NCBI RefSeq assembly: GCF_016862995.1
Contig: NZ_BOOA01000038.1
Location: forward strand, 22,496 to 86,495
Direction of reading: 5' to 3'
Length of the DNA: 64,000 bases
DNA from: Acrocarpospora phusangensis
GTDB lineage: Bacteria; Actinomycetota; Actinomycetes; Streptosporangiales; Streptosporangiaceae
This document shows positions 43,065 through 50,987 of this stretch, piece after piece; position 1 is the stretch's first letter, and each line of letters opens with the position of its first letter. Made by a program: the position numbers and the translations under genes. The notes below the pieces were generated by a model. That model worked only from the letters and a program-made list of their open reading frames with translations, was not told the origin of the DNA and ran no database searches.

Positions 43065-44144
43065 TCAGGGTTTGAGCCGGGCAGGCTCTCGTTCTGTGGA
43101 AGCGGTGGCGGAAGGGGCGTCGAGGCGGAGCCGGACCAGATCCTTCGCCGCCTGGGCGGGTGTCATCTGCCGGTGTTCCGCCGTGTCGAGGAGGTCGGCG
43201 ACGGTGTGCTCGATGGCTTCGACGCGTTCCCGCGCCGCGGCGGGGGTTTCGTGGTGCAGCTCCAGGGTGAGCGCGTTGATGACTCCGCCCGCGCTGACCA
43301 CGTAGTCGGGCACCCAGACGATGCCCCGCCGATGCAGGAGGCCGGCGACGGCCTCGGTGGCCAGCTGGTTGTTGGCCGGGCCCGCGATGGCGGAGCAGCG
43401 CAGACGCGGCACGACGTCCCCGGTGAGGATGCCGCCGAGCGCGGCCGGGACGAGGATGTCGGCGTCCGCGGTGAGGGCTTCCTCCGGCGAGACCCAGGTG
43501 GCGCCGAGTTCCTCACTCGCCGCCCGTTTGGCCGGGTCGATGTCGCTGACCAGCAGGTCGGCTCCCTCCTCGGCGAGCAGGCGGGCCAGCCGCATCCCGA
43601 CGCTGCCCAGCCCCACCAGCGACAGGCGCACCCCGGCGAGCGCCCGCGTGCCGTGAAGGCGCCGGCTCACCGCGCGCAGCGCCGCCAGCGTGCCGAGCGC
43701 GGTGGCCGGTGACGAGTCGCCGCTGCCGCCGTGCTCTGCCGGCTTGCAGAAGACATGCGGGGTGCGCTCACCGATGACCGCCATGTCCTGCGGAGTCGTA
43801 CCGACGTCCGGTCCGGTCGCATAGCCCCCGTCCAGGGACGCGATCGTGTCGGCCACGTCGTCCAGCACCGCGCGGCGCAGGGCCGCGTCCAGTTCGACCC
43901 CCGGGGGCACGGCGACGACGGTCTTGCCGCCGCCGTTCGCCAGCCCGGCCACGGCGCATTTGGCGGTCATGCCGGCGGACAGGCGCAGCGCGTCGGCTAG
44001 GCCGTCCCGCCAATCGGCGTAGTGCCAGAGCCGGCAGCCGCCGACCGCCTGGCCGAGCGTGGACGAATGCACGGCGACGATGACCGGCAGGCGTGAGCGC
44101 GGCCCCGTACGGATCAGGACCTGTTCGTGGTCGAGGATGGACAT
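43065..44144 (-). CDS. Glu/Leu/Phe/Val dehydrogenase
   Basis: 359 residues. N-terminal substrate domain with SAGMTAKCAVAGLANGGGKTVV (catalytic Lys region), DVGTTPQDM, and the NAD-binding turn LSLVGLGSVGMRLARLL. Oxidatively deaminates branched-chain or aromatic amino acids with NAD+. I chose ATG 44144 because GGGGAGG lies 9 nt upstream; the ATG at 44165 would place that site inside the gene. A divergent Lrp/AsnC gene sits 113 bp away, the typical arrangement for an amino-acid-responsive catabolic enzyme. Confidence 0.92.
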   Translation of the reverse strand: MSILDHEQVLIRTGPRSRLPVIVAVHSSTLGQAVGGCRLWHYADWRDGLADALRLSAGMTAKCAVAGLANGGGKTVVAVPPGVELDAALRRAVLDDVADTIASLDGGYATGPDVGTTPQDMAVIGERTPHVFCKPAEHGGSGDSSPATALGTLAALRAVSRRLHGTRALAGVRLSLVGLGSVGMRLARLLAEEGADLLVSDIDPAKRAASEELGATWVSPEEALTADADILVPAALGGILTGDVVPRLRCSAIAGPANNQLATEAVAGLLHRRGIVWVPDYVVSAGGVINALTLELHHETPAAARERVEAIEHTVADLLDTAEHRQMTPAQAAKDLVRLRLDAPSATASTEREPARLKP

Positions 44145-44257
44145 GTCGTCGGACCTCCCCGTCATACGAGCGGTGTTCCCGGGAAGTATCGGATGTCCAG
44201 CCGCGTGATGGGGCCCTCGCCGTACGTATGGTCGGAATCACCGGCAGAATCCCGTAC

Positions 44258-44731
44258 ATGGACGAACTTGATTCGCGGATCATCCAGCTCCTCCAGACAG
44301 ATGCGCGGCAGTCCAACCGCGAACTGGCACGCCGGCTCGGCGTCGCGCCCTCCACCTGCCTGGAACGCGTCAGGGCGCTGACCCGCCGCGGCGTCATCCG
44401 CGGCTACCACGCCGAGATCAACCCGGCCGCGCTCAACCGCGGCGTCCAGGCCATGGTCTCGGTCCAGGTACGCCCCCTCAGCCGCACCATCATCAACGCC
44501 TTCAAGGACTCCGCGAGCGCCATGCCGGAAGTGCTCAGCGTCTTCGTGCTGAGCGGCGGCGACGACTTCCTTCTCCACGTCGCCGTCCAGGATCTCGACC
44601 ACCTGCACGCCTTCCTGCTCGACCAGCTCAGCAAGCGCCGGGAGATCGCCGGCTTCCGCACCTCGATGATCTTCCAGCAGGTCCACGACGCCGCCCCCGC
44701 CAGGCTCCCTGACGTGCTCCCCCGCGAGTGA
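44258..44731 (+). CDS. Lrp/AsnC-family transcriptional regulator
   Basis: 157 residues. HTH at the N terminus (MDELDSRIIQLLQTDARQSNRELARRLGVAPSTCLERVRALTRRGVI), then the RAM ligand domain (VQAMVSVQVRPLSRTIINAF, VLSGGDDFLLHVAVQDLDHLHAFL). ATG 44258 gives the standard family start; ATG 44228 adds ten residues. Divergent from the amino-acid dehydrogenase, which it probably controls in response to leucine or a similar amino acid. Confidence 0.9.
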   Translation: MDELDSRIIQLLQTDARQSNRELARRLGVAPSTCLERVRALTRRGVIRGYHAEINPAALNRGVQAMVSVQVRPLSRTIINAFKDSASAMPEVLSVFVLSGGDDFLLHVAVQDLDHLHAFLLDQLSKRREIAGFRTSMIFQQVHDAAPARLPDVLPRE

Positions 44732-44749
44732 CCGACGGCCCCGGCCGGG

Positions 44750-45751
44750 TCAGCGTCCGGCGGGCACGGGAGCACGGCGGTTGGCGCGCACGCTGGTGAT
44801 CGTGACGGTGAGCAGGACCGCCACGATCACCCCCAGCGAGATCGGGGTGGGAATCTCCGGGACCCAGGTCCAGACGCCGTGGGCCCAGTGCAGGATGAGC
44901 TTGATCCCGATGAAGGCCAGAATGACGCCGAGGCCGTGATTGAGGTGCCGCAGCCTCGTCAGTACGCCCATGAGCACGAAGTAGAGCGCGCGCAGGCCCA
45001 GCAGGGCGAAGGCGTTGGTGGCGAAAACGAGGAACGGGTCCTGGGTCACGCCGTACACCGCGGGCACCGAGTCGACGGCGAAGACGATGTCGGTGGCGAA
45101 GACGGCCACGACGGCCAGCGCCAGCGGGGTCAGCGCGCGGCGACCGCTCTCGCGGACGACCAGGCGGGTGCCGCGGTAGTCGTCGGTGATCGGCATGAGG
45201 CGCCGCAGCAGCCGGACGGTGCGCATGGAGGAGATGTCGACCTCGCGCGCGTGCCCGCCCAGCGCGTCCTTGACGATCTTCCCGGCGGTGACGATCAGGA
45301 TCGCGCCGAACAGCAGGAACGCCCAGGTGCCGCTCTGCAGGACGGCCGCGCCGAGCGCGATGAAGATCGCGCGCAGCACGAGCGCGCCGATGATGCCGAA
45401 CAGCAGGACCCGCTGGGCCAGCGCGTCCGGCACCGCGAAGGCGGACAGCAGCAGCATGAACACGAACAGGTTGTCCACCGACAGGGACTTCTCCACCACG
45501 TAACCGGTGAAGAACTCCATCGCGACGCCGGTCCCGAAAGCTCCCCATACGTACAGGGCGAAGATCAGGGGCAGTGCCAGGTAGAAGACCGACCAGCCGA
45601 CCGCCTCGCCCATCCGGATCTCGTGCGGGCGCCGGGTCAGGATGAAGTCCACGGTCAGCAGCAGTATCAGTGCGGCGATGGTGATCGTCCACAGGGCCGG
45701 CGAGCCGATCGTTTCAAGATCGGCTACTGTCGGGGCCGCCTCGGTGGGCAT
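44750..45751 (-). CDS. TerC/Alx-family integral membrane protein (Mn2+ export candidate)
   Basis: 333 residues, about nine membrane helices. The family hallmarks are present: VEKSLSVDNLFVFMLL and VFATDIVFAVDSVPAVYGVTQDPFLVF, with the intramembrane acidic residues thought to bind metal. GGAGG lies before the ATG at 45751. The leader carries a yybP-ykoY Mn2+ riboswitch candidate with a hairpin over the ribosome site. Family members export Mn2+, which fits this leader. Confidence 0.93.
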   Translation of the reverse strand: MPTEAAPTVADLETIGSPALWTITIAALILLLTVDFILTRRPHEIRMGEAVGWSVFYLALPLIFALYVWGAFGTGVAMEFFTGYVVEKSLSVDNLFVFMLLLSAFAVPDALAQRVLLFGIIGALVLRAIFIALGAAVLQSGTWAFLLFGAILIVTAGKIVKDALGGHAREVDISSMRTVRLLRRLMPITDDYRGTRLVVRESGRRALTPLALAVVAVFATDIVFAVDSVPAVYGVTQDPFLVFATNAFALLGLRALYFVLMGVLTRLRHLNHGLGVILAFIGIKLILHWAHGVWTWVPEIPTPISLGVIVAVLLTVTITSVRANRRAPVPAGR

Positions 45752-45755
45752 GGAA

Positions 45756-45877
45756 CCTCCTCGAACGTGTTTCGCCGTTCGAGGTCTCCTTCGCCCGCCG
45801 TTCGGGCGGCTGCCCGGGAAACGTGCTGAGACGTCCGTACTGACCGGGATCAGCTCTTGGGAAGTACTCCCCTCGTC
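45756..45877 (-). promoter_or_regulatory. yybP-ykoY (Mn2+) riboswitch candidate in the terC leader, with SD-sequestering hairpin
   Basis: On the minus strand, a 5' GAGGGGAGTA (conserved GGGGAGUA), a central GGTCAGTACGG and a 3' GGAGACCTCG follow the family order; CGAGG at 45871-45875 pairs with CCTCG at 45780-45784 as P1. The P1 3' strand also belongs to a perfect 9-bp hairpin (45776-45784 with 45759-45767) that covers half of the AGGAGG ribosome site at 45756-45761. Ligand binding would keep P1 closed and free the site, a translational ON switch. Confidence 0.75.
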
Positions 45878-45937
45878 CCTCCAGGCTAGTCGACATTTGA
45901 CCCGGGCTCTGAGCTGGATGAATAGTGGAGGGAAACA

Positions 45938-46060
45938 CGGAGGGGAGTACCCGCCGTCCGACACCCCGATCGTCAGCACGGTCCCAGCGCAGGCAGGCCC
46001 GGCGGGGTGGCCCTACCGCGAAACGGCGGGAGGGTGCGGGAAGACCTTCGTCCTCGTGGT
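45938..46060 (+). promoter_or_regulatory. Second yybP-ykoY (Mn2+) riboswitch candidate, divergent
   Basis: GGAGGGGAGTA (45939-45949), CGTCAGCACGG in the middle and GGAAGACCTTCG near 46039-46050 give the same conserved order; CGGAGG pairs with CCTTCG as P1 (one G-U). CGTG-GT-CACG then forms a weaker stem before the GGGAGGGG ribosome site of the ORF at 46077. About 60 bp separate the two divergent elements, enough for back-to-back promoters. Confidence 0.7.
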
Positions 46061-46076
46061 CACGGGAGGGGTCCCC

Positions 46077-46406
46077 ATGTCGGACACCGTGTTTCTTGAG
46101 ATTCTGTTGGGTCTCTTGGTGACGATCTCCGCAATCATCACCAATGCCGTCCTGTGGCCGACGCCACCGCGATCCCACGCCGTCAACCGCCGTCCGGCCG
46201 TCTCCCCCGCGCCGCCCCCTGGAGACCCAGGAACGGGATCACCCGGTCCCACGCGTTCTCCCAGGCCTTCACCCCAGGCCGCATCAGGTAAAGCAACCAA
46301 ATCAGCTTTACACACTACGGGTTACAAGCTCGCAAATGCGGATGTGGGTCTGCACGCTTCGACGGGAGAGTGTGTGTCGCGGCTTGTTGATAGTGGTCCG
46401 GCGTAG
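46077..46406 (+). CDS. Small single-pass membrane ORF behind the second riboswitch
   Basis: 109 residues. The first ~28 residues form a hydrophobic helix (VFLEILLGLLVTISAIITNAVLW); the rest is Pro/Ser/Arg-rich and low in structure, so the true product may be only the helix with a disordered tail. GGGAGGGG precedes the ATG 6 nt downstream, and a riboswitch-like leader precedes that, which argues it is expressed. It does not resemble MntP, TerC, UPF0016 or P-type ATPases, the usual genes behind this leader. It could be a regulator peptide, or the stub of an exporter lost by deletion. Confidence 0.5.
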   Translation: MSDTVFLEILLGLLVTISAIITNAVLWPTPPRSHAVNRRPAVSPAPPPGDPGTGSPGPTRSPRPSPQAASGKATKSALHTTGYKLANADVGLHASTGECVSRLVDSGPA

Positions 46407-46415
46407 GTTGGCGGC

Positions 46416-46943
46416 TTATGGGTTGGGGTCGGGCATCAGGGTGACCCGGTGTTTGGCTAGTTCGGGGATGAGGGCAGCGAGTTCCTCGGGGCCCCAGATC
46501 GGTGCGGGCTTGCCAGGTGCGGGATCGATGCCGTTGTCGAGCCAGAATTGTTCGTGACCGGCGGGGAGCATGAAGGTGAGCAGTCGGCCGGGCAGCTTTC
46601 CGGTGTTGGTGAAGCCGTGGCGGTTGCCGCGTGGGACGAAGAGGAAGTCTCCGGGGCCGGCGGCGATGGCTTCGTCGCCGTTGATGAAGGAGAAGTCGCC
46701 GTCGAGGACGTAGAACGCTTCCTCCTCGCGTCCGTGGGAGTGGGCGATCGCGCCTCCGCCGGGTGGGACGGAGCTTTCGAGTACGCCTAGTGCGCCCCCA
46801 GTCTGCTTTCCGCTGATCTTGACGGTGGTCGTGTCTCCGATCACCCATGTGGTGACGCCGCCGCCGCGGGGGACGAAGATGGCGTCTTTGCGGGTCCAGC
46901 GCGGGTCGTCCTGGTCGGGAATGGGAGGGGGGGTGAACGTCAT
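46416..46943 (-). CDS. Cupin-domain protein
   Basis: 175 residues. Cupin motif 1 HSHGREEEAFYVLDGDFSF and motif 2 GPGDFLFVPRGNRHGFTN give a complete metal-binding set. Starts inside the stop of the upstream hydrolase (ATGA), so the two are coupled. Probably a small dioxygenase, isomerase or binding protein acting on the hydrolase product. Confidence 0.88.
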   Translation of the reverse strand: MTFTPPPIPDQDDPRWTRKDAIFVPRGGGVTTWVIGDTTTVKISGKQTGGALGVLESSVPPGGGAIAHSHGREEEAFYVLDGDFSFINGDEAIAAGPGDFLFVPRGNRHGFTNTGKLPGRLLTFMLPAGHEQFWLDNGIDPAPGKPAPIWGPEELAALIPELAKHRVTLMPDPNP

Positions 46944-47923
46944 GCCATCTCCTCGGTGGTGTTGAGCAGTCGGCGTAGCCAGGTGATGCGTGCGTCGAGC
47001 ATGCGGGTGGTGAGCGCCGCATTGGGCGCCATGGTGTCGAAGGTGTGGAAACCTCCCGGCCAGACGTGCAGTTCGGCTTGGACGCCGGCTGCCCACAGTG
47101 CGGAGGCATACGCGACGTCCTCGTCTCGGAAGACTTCGGCCGAACCGCAGTCGAGATAGGTGACCGGCAGGCCGCCCAGGTGTTCGGCGCGGGCCGGGGC
47201 GGCATAGATGGAGACTTCGTCGGTGCCGCGGCGCTCGCCGAGCAGTGCGGTCCATCCGGTGAGGTTGCTGCCGCGATCCCAGATGCCGATGCCCTCGTAC
47301 TGATGGGTTGAGGTCGTGGTGTCGCGGTCGTCGAGCATGGGGTAGAACAGCATCTGGCCAAGCACCGACGGCCCCTGCCGGTCTCGGGCGAGCAAGACCG
47401 TGCCCGCCGCTATGCCTCCGCCGGCGCTGGCTCCGGCGACGATGATGCGATCCGGGTCGATGCCCAGCTCGTCGGCGTGTGCGGCCATCCAGGTCAGGCC
47501 GGCATAGGAATCTTCCACCGGGTAGGGGTCGGGGAACTCGGGGGCGAGCCGGTATTCGACGCTCACCCCGACGACGTCGAACTCGTCGACCCAACCGGCC
47601 AGCTGGCCCAGATCGGTGAAACGGTTGCCGAAGATCATGCCGCCGCCGTGCACGTAGTAGACGCCGGCTGTGGCGGTGGTGTGGTCGCGGCGCCGCAGTA
47701 CCGAGACCTCGATCTCGGCGCCGTCGAAGCCGTCGATGACCATGGTCTGGTGTTCGATGGGTCGATCACCGATGGCCAGCTCGGCCGTGGACCGGCCCGC
47801 GGTCATCGTGCGTAGCGCTGGAATCATGTCCGCGGTGACCGTCACGGGCAGCATTTCTTTGAGCGCGTTGAGTGTTTGAGCCAGTTCCGGGTCGTACGGC
47901 GGGCGAGCGATGGTCGCGGTCAT
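46940..47923 (-). CDS. Alpha/beta hydrolase, hormone-sensitive-lipase type
   Basis: 327 residues. HGGGM, GASAGGG nucleophile, YLDCGSAEVFRDEDVAYA and GGFHTFD (His). AAAGGAG precedes the ATG. Similar to the 31510 hydrolase along most of its length. Middle gene of a doxX-hydrolase-cupin operon facing a divergent HxlR regulator. Confidence 0.9.
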   Translation of the reverse strand: MTATIARPPYDPELAQTLNALKEMLPVTVTADMIPALRTMTAGRSTAELAIGDRPIEHQTMVIDGFDGAEIEVSVLRRRDHTTATAGVYYVHGGGMIFGNRFTDLGQLAGWVDEFDVVGVSVEYRLAPEFPDPYPVEDSYAGLTWMAAHADELGIDPDRIIVAGASAGGGIAAGTVLLARDRQGPSVLGQMLFYPMLDDRDTTTSTHQYEGIGIWDRGSNLTGWTALLGERRGTDEVSIYAAPARAEHLGGLPVTYLDCGSAEVFRDEDVAYASALWAAGVQAELHVWPGGFHTFDTMAPNAALTTRMLDARITWLRRLLNTTEEMA

Positions 47924-47960
47924 GGTTACTCCTTTGACGTGAGGAAGATGAGTCGCCTGG

Positions 47961-48308
47961 TCAGAGGGTGGCGATGGACAGGGTGAGGATGGCGCCGCCG
48001 GCGAGCAGCAGAACGGCGGGCGCGGTGACGTTGAAGTCCTTGACGCGCAGGTGGGAACCGACCGCGCCGATGAAGTAGGCGACGACGCCGGCCGCTGCGG
48101 CGATGCCGATCGGTGCCCAGAACAGTCCGGCCAGCAGGCCGAGCGCCCCCGCGATCTCAAGCGCCGCCAGCACCGGAATGAGCCGCTGTGCCACGCCGAC
48201 TCGGGTCAAGGTCTGCACCTGACTGGGCGCATGACGCAGCTTGCCGTACGCCGAGACGAGCAGCACGAGCGCGAGCAGAACGGAAGCGATATCAGTGACG
48301 AAAGCCAT
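47961..48308 (-). CDS. DoxX-family membrane protein
   Basis: 115 residues with four membrane helices: SVLLALVLLVSAYGKLRHA opening, LAALEIAGALGLLAGLFW, FIGAVGSHLRVKD. Small DoxX/DoxD-like proteins are linked to quinone or thiol redox at the membrane. ATG 48308 chosen over 48326. First gene of the operon; the divergent HxlR promoter lies within 100 bp. Confidence 0.85.
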   Translation of the reverse strand: MAFVTDIASVLLALVLLVSAYGKLRHAPSQVQTLTRVGVAQRLIPVLAALEIAGALGLLAGLFWAPIGIAAAAGVVAYFIGAVGSHLRVKDFNVTAPAVLLLAGGAILTLSIATL

Positions 48309-48333
48309 GACCACGTACTCTTTCATCTTTTCG

Positions 48334-48353
48334 TAGTGACTTGTTTTTTACTA
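48334..48353. promoter_or_regulatory. Possible HxlR operator, AT-rich TAGT-N12-ACTA
   Basis: An AT-rich tract with TAGT and ACTA arms lies between the divergent DoxX and HxlR genes. Position and composition fit a regulator-binding promoter region. The arms are short, so this is weak evidence. Confidence 0.35.
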
Positions 48354-48401
48354 GCTCCTCGGAAAGGTAGCACATCCGGGTAAGCTCGAGGAGTGATCGA
48401 G

Positions 48402-48731
48402 GTGAGTGATCCCCAGCACCAGGAGCGCGCGTGCAGCGCCGCACTCGTCCGCGCCTTCTCGTTCTTGGGCAAGCGCTGGAACGGCATGATCCTGGGGACC
48501 TTGCTCGACGGCCCGGCCGGCTTCGCCGAGCTGCGCCGTGCCGTCGGCAAGATTCATGACTCGGTGCTCTCCGAGCGGCTGGCCGAACTGTCCGCGGCGG
48601 GACTCGTCGAGCGAACGGTCGACCCCGGGCCACCGGTTACGGTCAGCTACCAGCTCACGGAGAAGGGCCAGGCATTACTGCCCGCTCTGCGTGAACTGTC
48701 CGCTTGGGCCGAGGCCAACTTGCCCGAATGA
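48402..48731 (+). CDS. HxlR-family winged-helix regulator
   Basis: 109 residues. RACSAALVRAFSFLGKRWNGMILGTLLDGPAGFAELRRAV...SVLSERLAELSAAGLVERTV is the HxlR core, with a single conserved Cys near the N terminus that in some relatives senses electrophiles or quinones. GTG 48402 follows GAGGAG by 8 nt; GTG 48393 overlaps that site and is less likely. It should control the divergent doxX-hydrolase-cupin operon. Confidence 0.88.
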   Translation: MSDPQHQERACSAALVRAFSFLGKRWNGMILGTLLDGPAGFAELRRAVGKIHDSVLSERLAELSAAGLVERTVDPGPPVTVSYQLTEKGQALLPALRELSAWAEANLPE

Positions 48732-49013
48732 ACGGGCTACCGGCACAACTTGCTGCCCCGCAGGGCTTTCGCCGCGGCCGGACGATCCTCGATGAATCTG
48801 GCAGTGGTGGCGTCATCCACGCAGGCGTCGACGGCGGTGAAGGCGTGGTCTCCTCCGCCCGGCGAAAGACCATCGAAGAGCCAGCCAGTGTTAACTTGAT
48901 CGTCCTGATCGGACTGGGAATCTAGAGCCCGGCACTGATGCGCTCGACCCTTGCTGAGCGCCGCTGAGCAGTACTCGATGACCTGGTAGTGCCCAAGGTC
49001 TTCTTAAGACCGC

Positions 49014-49800
49014 CTACGCTCTCGCCGCTGAGGGCGTCCGGTAAATGCCGAGCAGCGTGCTCGCTCCTCGGCTTCGTCGTCCTCGTCCAGGCCAGGCGCG
49101 TCCGGGTCGCGCAGCGGTCGTAGGGCGCCGGCGGCCGGGACGCTGGCGGTGAAGCCGTAGCGGCCGAGCAGGTTCAAATTGCGTGCTTGAGCGGGGAAAG
49201 CCGGGCAATGTCCTCCTCGCGGATCTCGTGGCCTCGGCCTGGAACTGGGCGACGGCGGCGTCGATGTAGCGGGTCGTCCAGAGCACGATGGCGTTGAGGA
49301 CCCAACCGAGCGCGTGGAGCTGGTCCTCCATGCCGTCGTGGTACGCCTGGTGATGGTGCCGCGCTTGCCGTGGCACACGTCTCGGGCCAGCTTGTGGCGG
49401 GATTCCTGCACGGTGAGCTGGCGGTTCATCTGACGGCGGTAGGTGTCGTCGACCGGGTCGACTACTCGCAGCAGGTGCTCGGTCTTCGCGATCCGCCCGT
49501 ACTCCGCGAACGCCGCTCCCCACGGGGTAGAGCGCCCCTCGCGGCCGAACATGCGCAGCAGGTCGTAGGCGCGGACCTGGTTAGTGACGAGGGAACCGGC
49601 GACCCTCAGCATGTCCGGCCAGTGCGTGATCACCGTGTTCAGGTTGACGCGGATGCGGGCCAGGTCCTCCAGCGCGCCGTACGTGCCCGTCTCCACGCCG
49701 GGCATCGTGGCCCGTCAGAACCGCTGGTCGTCCAGGTCGCGGAGCCGCGGGCTGAAGTTGTAGCCAAGGATCTTGAGCAGGCCGAACACCATATCGGAGT
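49014..49800 (-). pseudogene. tnpA: Tn3-family transposase gene (tnpA) remnant, C-terminal portion
   Basis: Minus-strand reading gives the catalytic and C-terminal part of a Tn3 transposase: SDMVFGLLKILGYNFSPRL, DDQRF, then after a TGA in place of Trp ATMPGVETGTYGALEDL, RVAGSLVTNQVRAYDLLRMF, RQMNRQLTVQESRHKLARDV. A frameshift leads to HQAYHDGMEDQLHALGWVLNAIVLW, and another to LNLLGRYGFTASVP. One nonsense change and at least two frameshifts make it dead. The preceding part of the same gene is at 52796-52945, displaced by the cassette between them. Confidence 0.85.
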
Positions 49801-49805
49801 GAGAA

Positions 49806-49860
49806 GGGGCGTCGGTAAGACTCGTGCAACCAGGTACACGCGATTGAGTCCACCCAGGTC
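49806..49860 (+). repeat. Left terminal inverted repeat of the Tn3-type cassette
   Basis: Outer end GGGGCGTCGG, running inward to ACCCAGGTC. Four mismatches to the right end over 55 bp. Preceded by the GAGAA target copy at 49801-49805. Confidence 0.88.
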
Positions 49861-50141
49861 GGCGGTGCCCTACTCGTCGGTGGGTGTCGAGTCGGGCGTG
49901 GCCGCAGATGTGGTGGACAGGGCGAGGGCGCCCGCTCCGTCGCCGTGCCGGGCCAGGAGGGTTGTCACGCTGGCGACCTCGCCTATTCAGGTGTCGCCTC
50001 TTCAATGAGTCTGAACTGATGCGTGGTCGTCGCCTGGGGCGTAGCGTCGCCACGCCTTTATGCCGTTCCGGCCGCCGGCCATGGGCCCTATCGTGACCCG
50101 ACCAACCAAAGAACTTCACCGAGCATCGGCCCGGGGACCGG

Positions 50142-50274
50142 CTACGGCGATCCCAAGATCCACACCCGCAGCGTCTGGTCCGCACCGCAGGACACGGCGA
50201 TGGTCTCGCCGGCCAGGGTACCGACGGCGACGGCGCGGAAGAAGGCTGGGGCGCCGGCGACTGGCTCACCCGCA
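50142..50274 (-). pseudogene. WD40-repeat gene fragment
   Basis: Minus-strand frame reads GEPVAGAPAFFRAVAVGTL, then AGETIAVSCGADQTLRVWIL and a stop: one C-terminal blade of a WD40 protein with no start. It lies just past the TetR stop inside the cassette, a scrap picked up by recombination. The 49861-50141 stretch beside it shows no gene. Confidence 0.55.
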
Positions 50275-50277
50275 GGG

Positions 50278-50823
50278 TCAGGTCACGCCGAGGCCGCGCA
50301 GGAAGGCGTCCGCGACGAGGTCGGCCGCCTGCGGGGGATCCACTGCGGGGAACCGGTGGGCGATGCTGTCGACGAGTGCGTCGAGGACCGCACGTGCCCA
50401 GGCCGCATCGATATCGGCGCGCAGGTAGCCCTCATCGCAAGCGCGCTGGATGAAGGTGCTCAGGCGCGCACTCTGCGCTTCACGGCGAGCGCTGGCTTCG
50501 GGGTCCTTCTGCATCATGCGGCGCGTATCGACAGGCCACTCGCGGGCGACCGGGATGATCCCCTCCAGATAGCGGTGGAGAGCGACCGGCACCGGGGCCT
50601 CGGTCAGCCGCGCCTCGTCCAGCACCCGCTCGGCCGAGTCGAGTTTGGCCTGGAAGACGGCGCGCAGCAGCGCCTCCCGATTCGCGAAGCGGCGATGAAC
50701 GGTGGTGCGGTCGACACCCGCCGCAGCGGCGATGGCCGCCATCGACGTGCTTGGATCCTCCGCCAGGAGGCGGGCCCCGGTGCGGAGGACGGAGGACAGG
50801 TTGCGTGCGGCATCGGCTCTCAT
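50278..50823 (-). CDS. TetR-family regulator (cassette passenger)
   Basis: 181 residues. HTH NLSSVLRTGARLLAEDPSTSMAAIAAAAGVDRTTVHRRFANREALLRAVF, then a helical ligand domain. It is divergent from the SDR gene with two palindromes between them. Both genes lie within the Tn3-type cassette, so regulator and target move together. Confidence 0.9.
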   Translation of the reverse strand: MRADAARNLSSVLRTGARLLAEDPSTSMAAIAAAAGVDRTTVHRRFANREALLRAVFQAKLDSAERVLDEARLTEAPVPVALHRYLEGIIPVAREWPVDTRRMMQKDPEASARREAQSARLSTFIQRACDEGYLRADIDAAWARAVLDALVDSIAHRFPAVDPPQAADLVADAFLRGLGVT

Positions 50824-50874
50824 GGTCCGGCGATCCTAACCAGCAGTGGTGATTACAGCGCCATCATCCCATAG

Positions 50875-50915
50875 TGAGATTCATCTCATCTATCTATTGC
50901 AACATTGATGTTGCA
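50875..50915. promoter_or_regulatory. Two palindromic operators between divergent tetR and SDR genes
   Basis: TGAGAT-TC-ATCTCA (50875-50888) and TGCAACAT-TG-ATGTTGCA (50898-50915) are both perfect, in an AT-rich tract. The second, with 8-bp arms, is the stronger TetR operator candidate. Confidence 0.65.
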
Positions 50916-50987
50916 GTTGACGAAGAAACGGCTACATTTGGGTTGCGTCCTGGAGGGCGGCAAGAAGCGAGATGAGAGGAGCACGCC

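Noticed and set aside
48704..48925. Small plus-strand gene after the HxlR gene
   Set aside because: No ribosome site, no family, overlaps the HxlR stop; 48732-49013 looks non-coding apart from a short GGTCTT-CTT-AAGACC hairpin.
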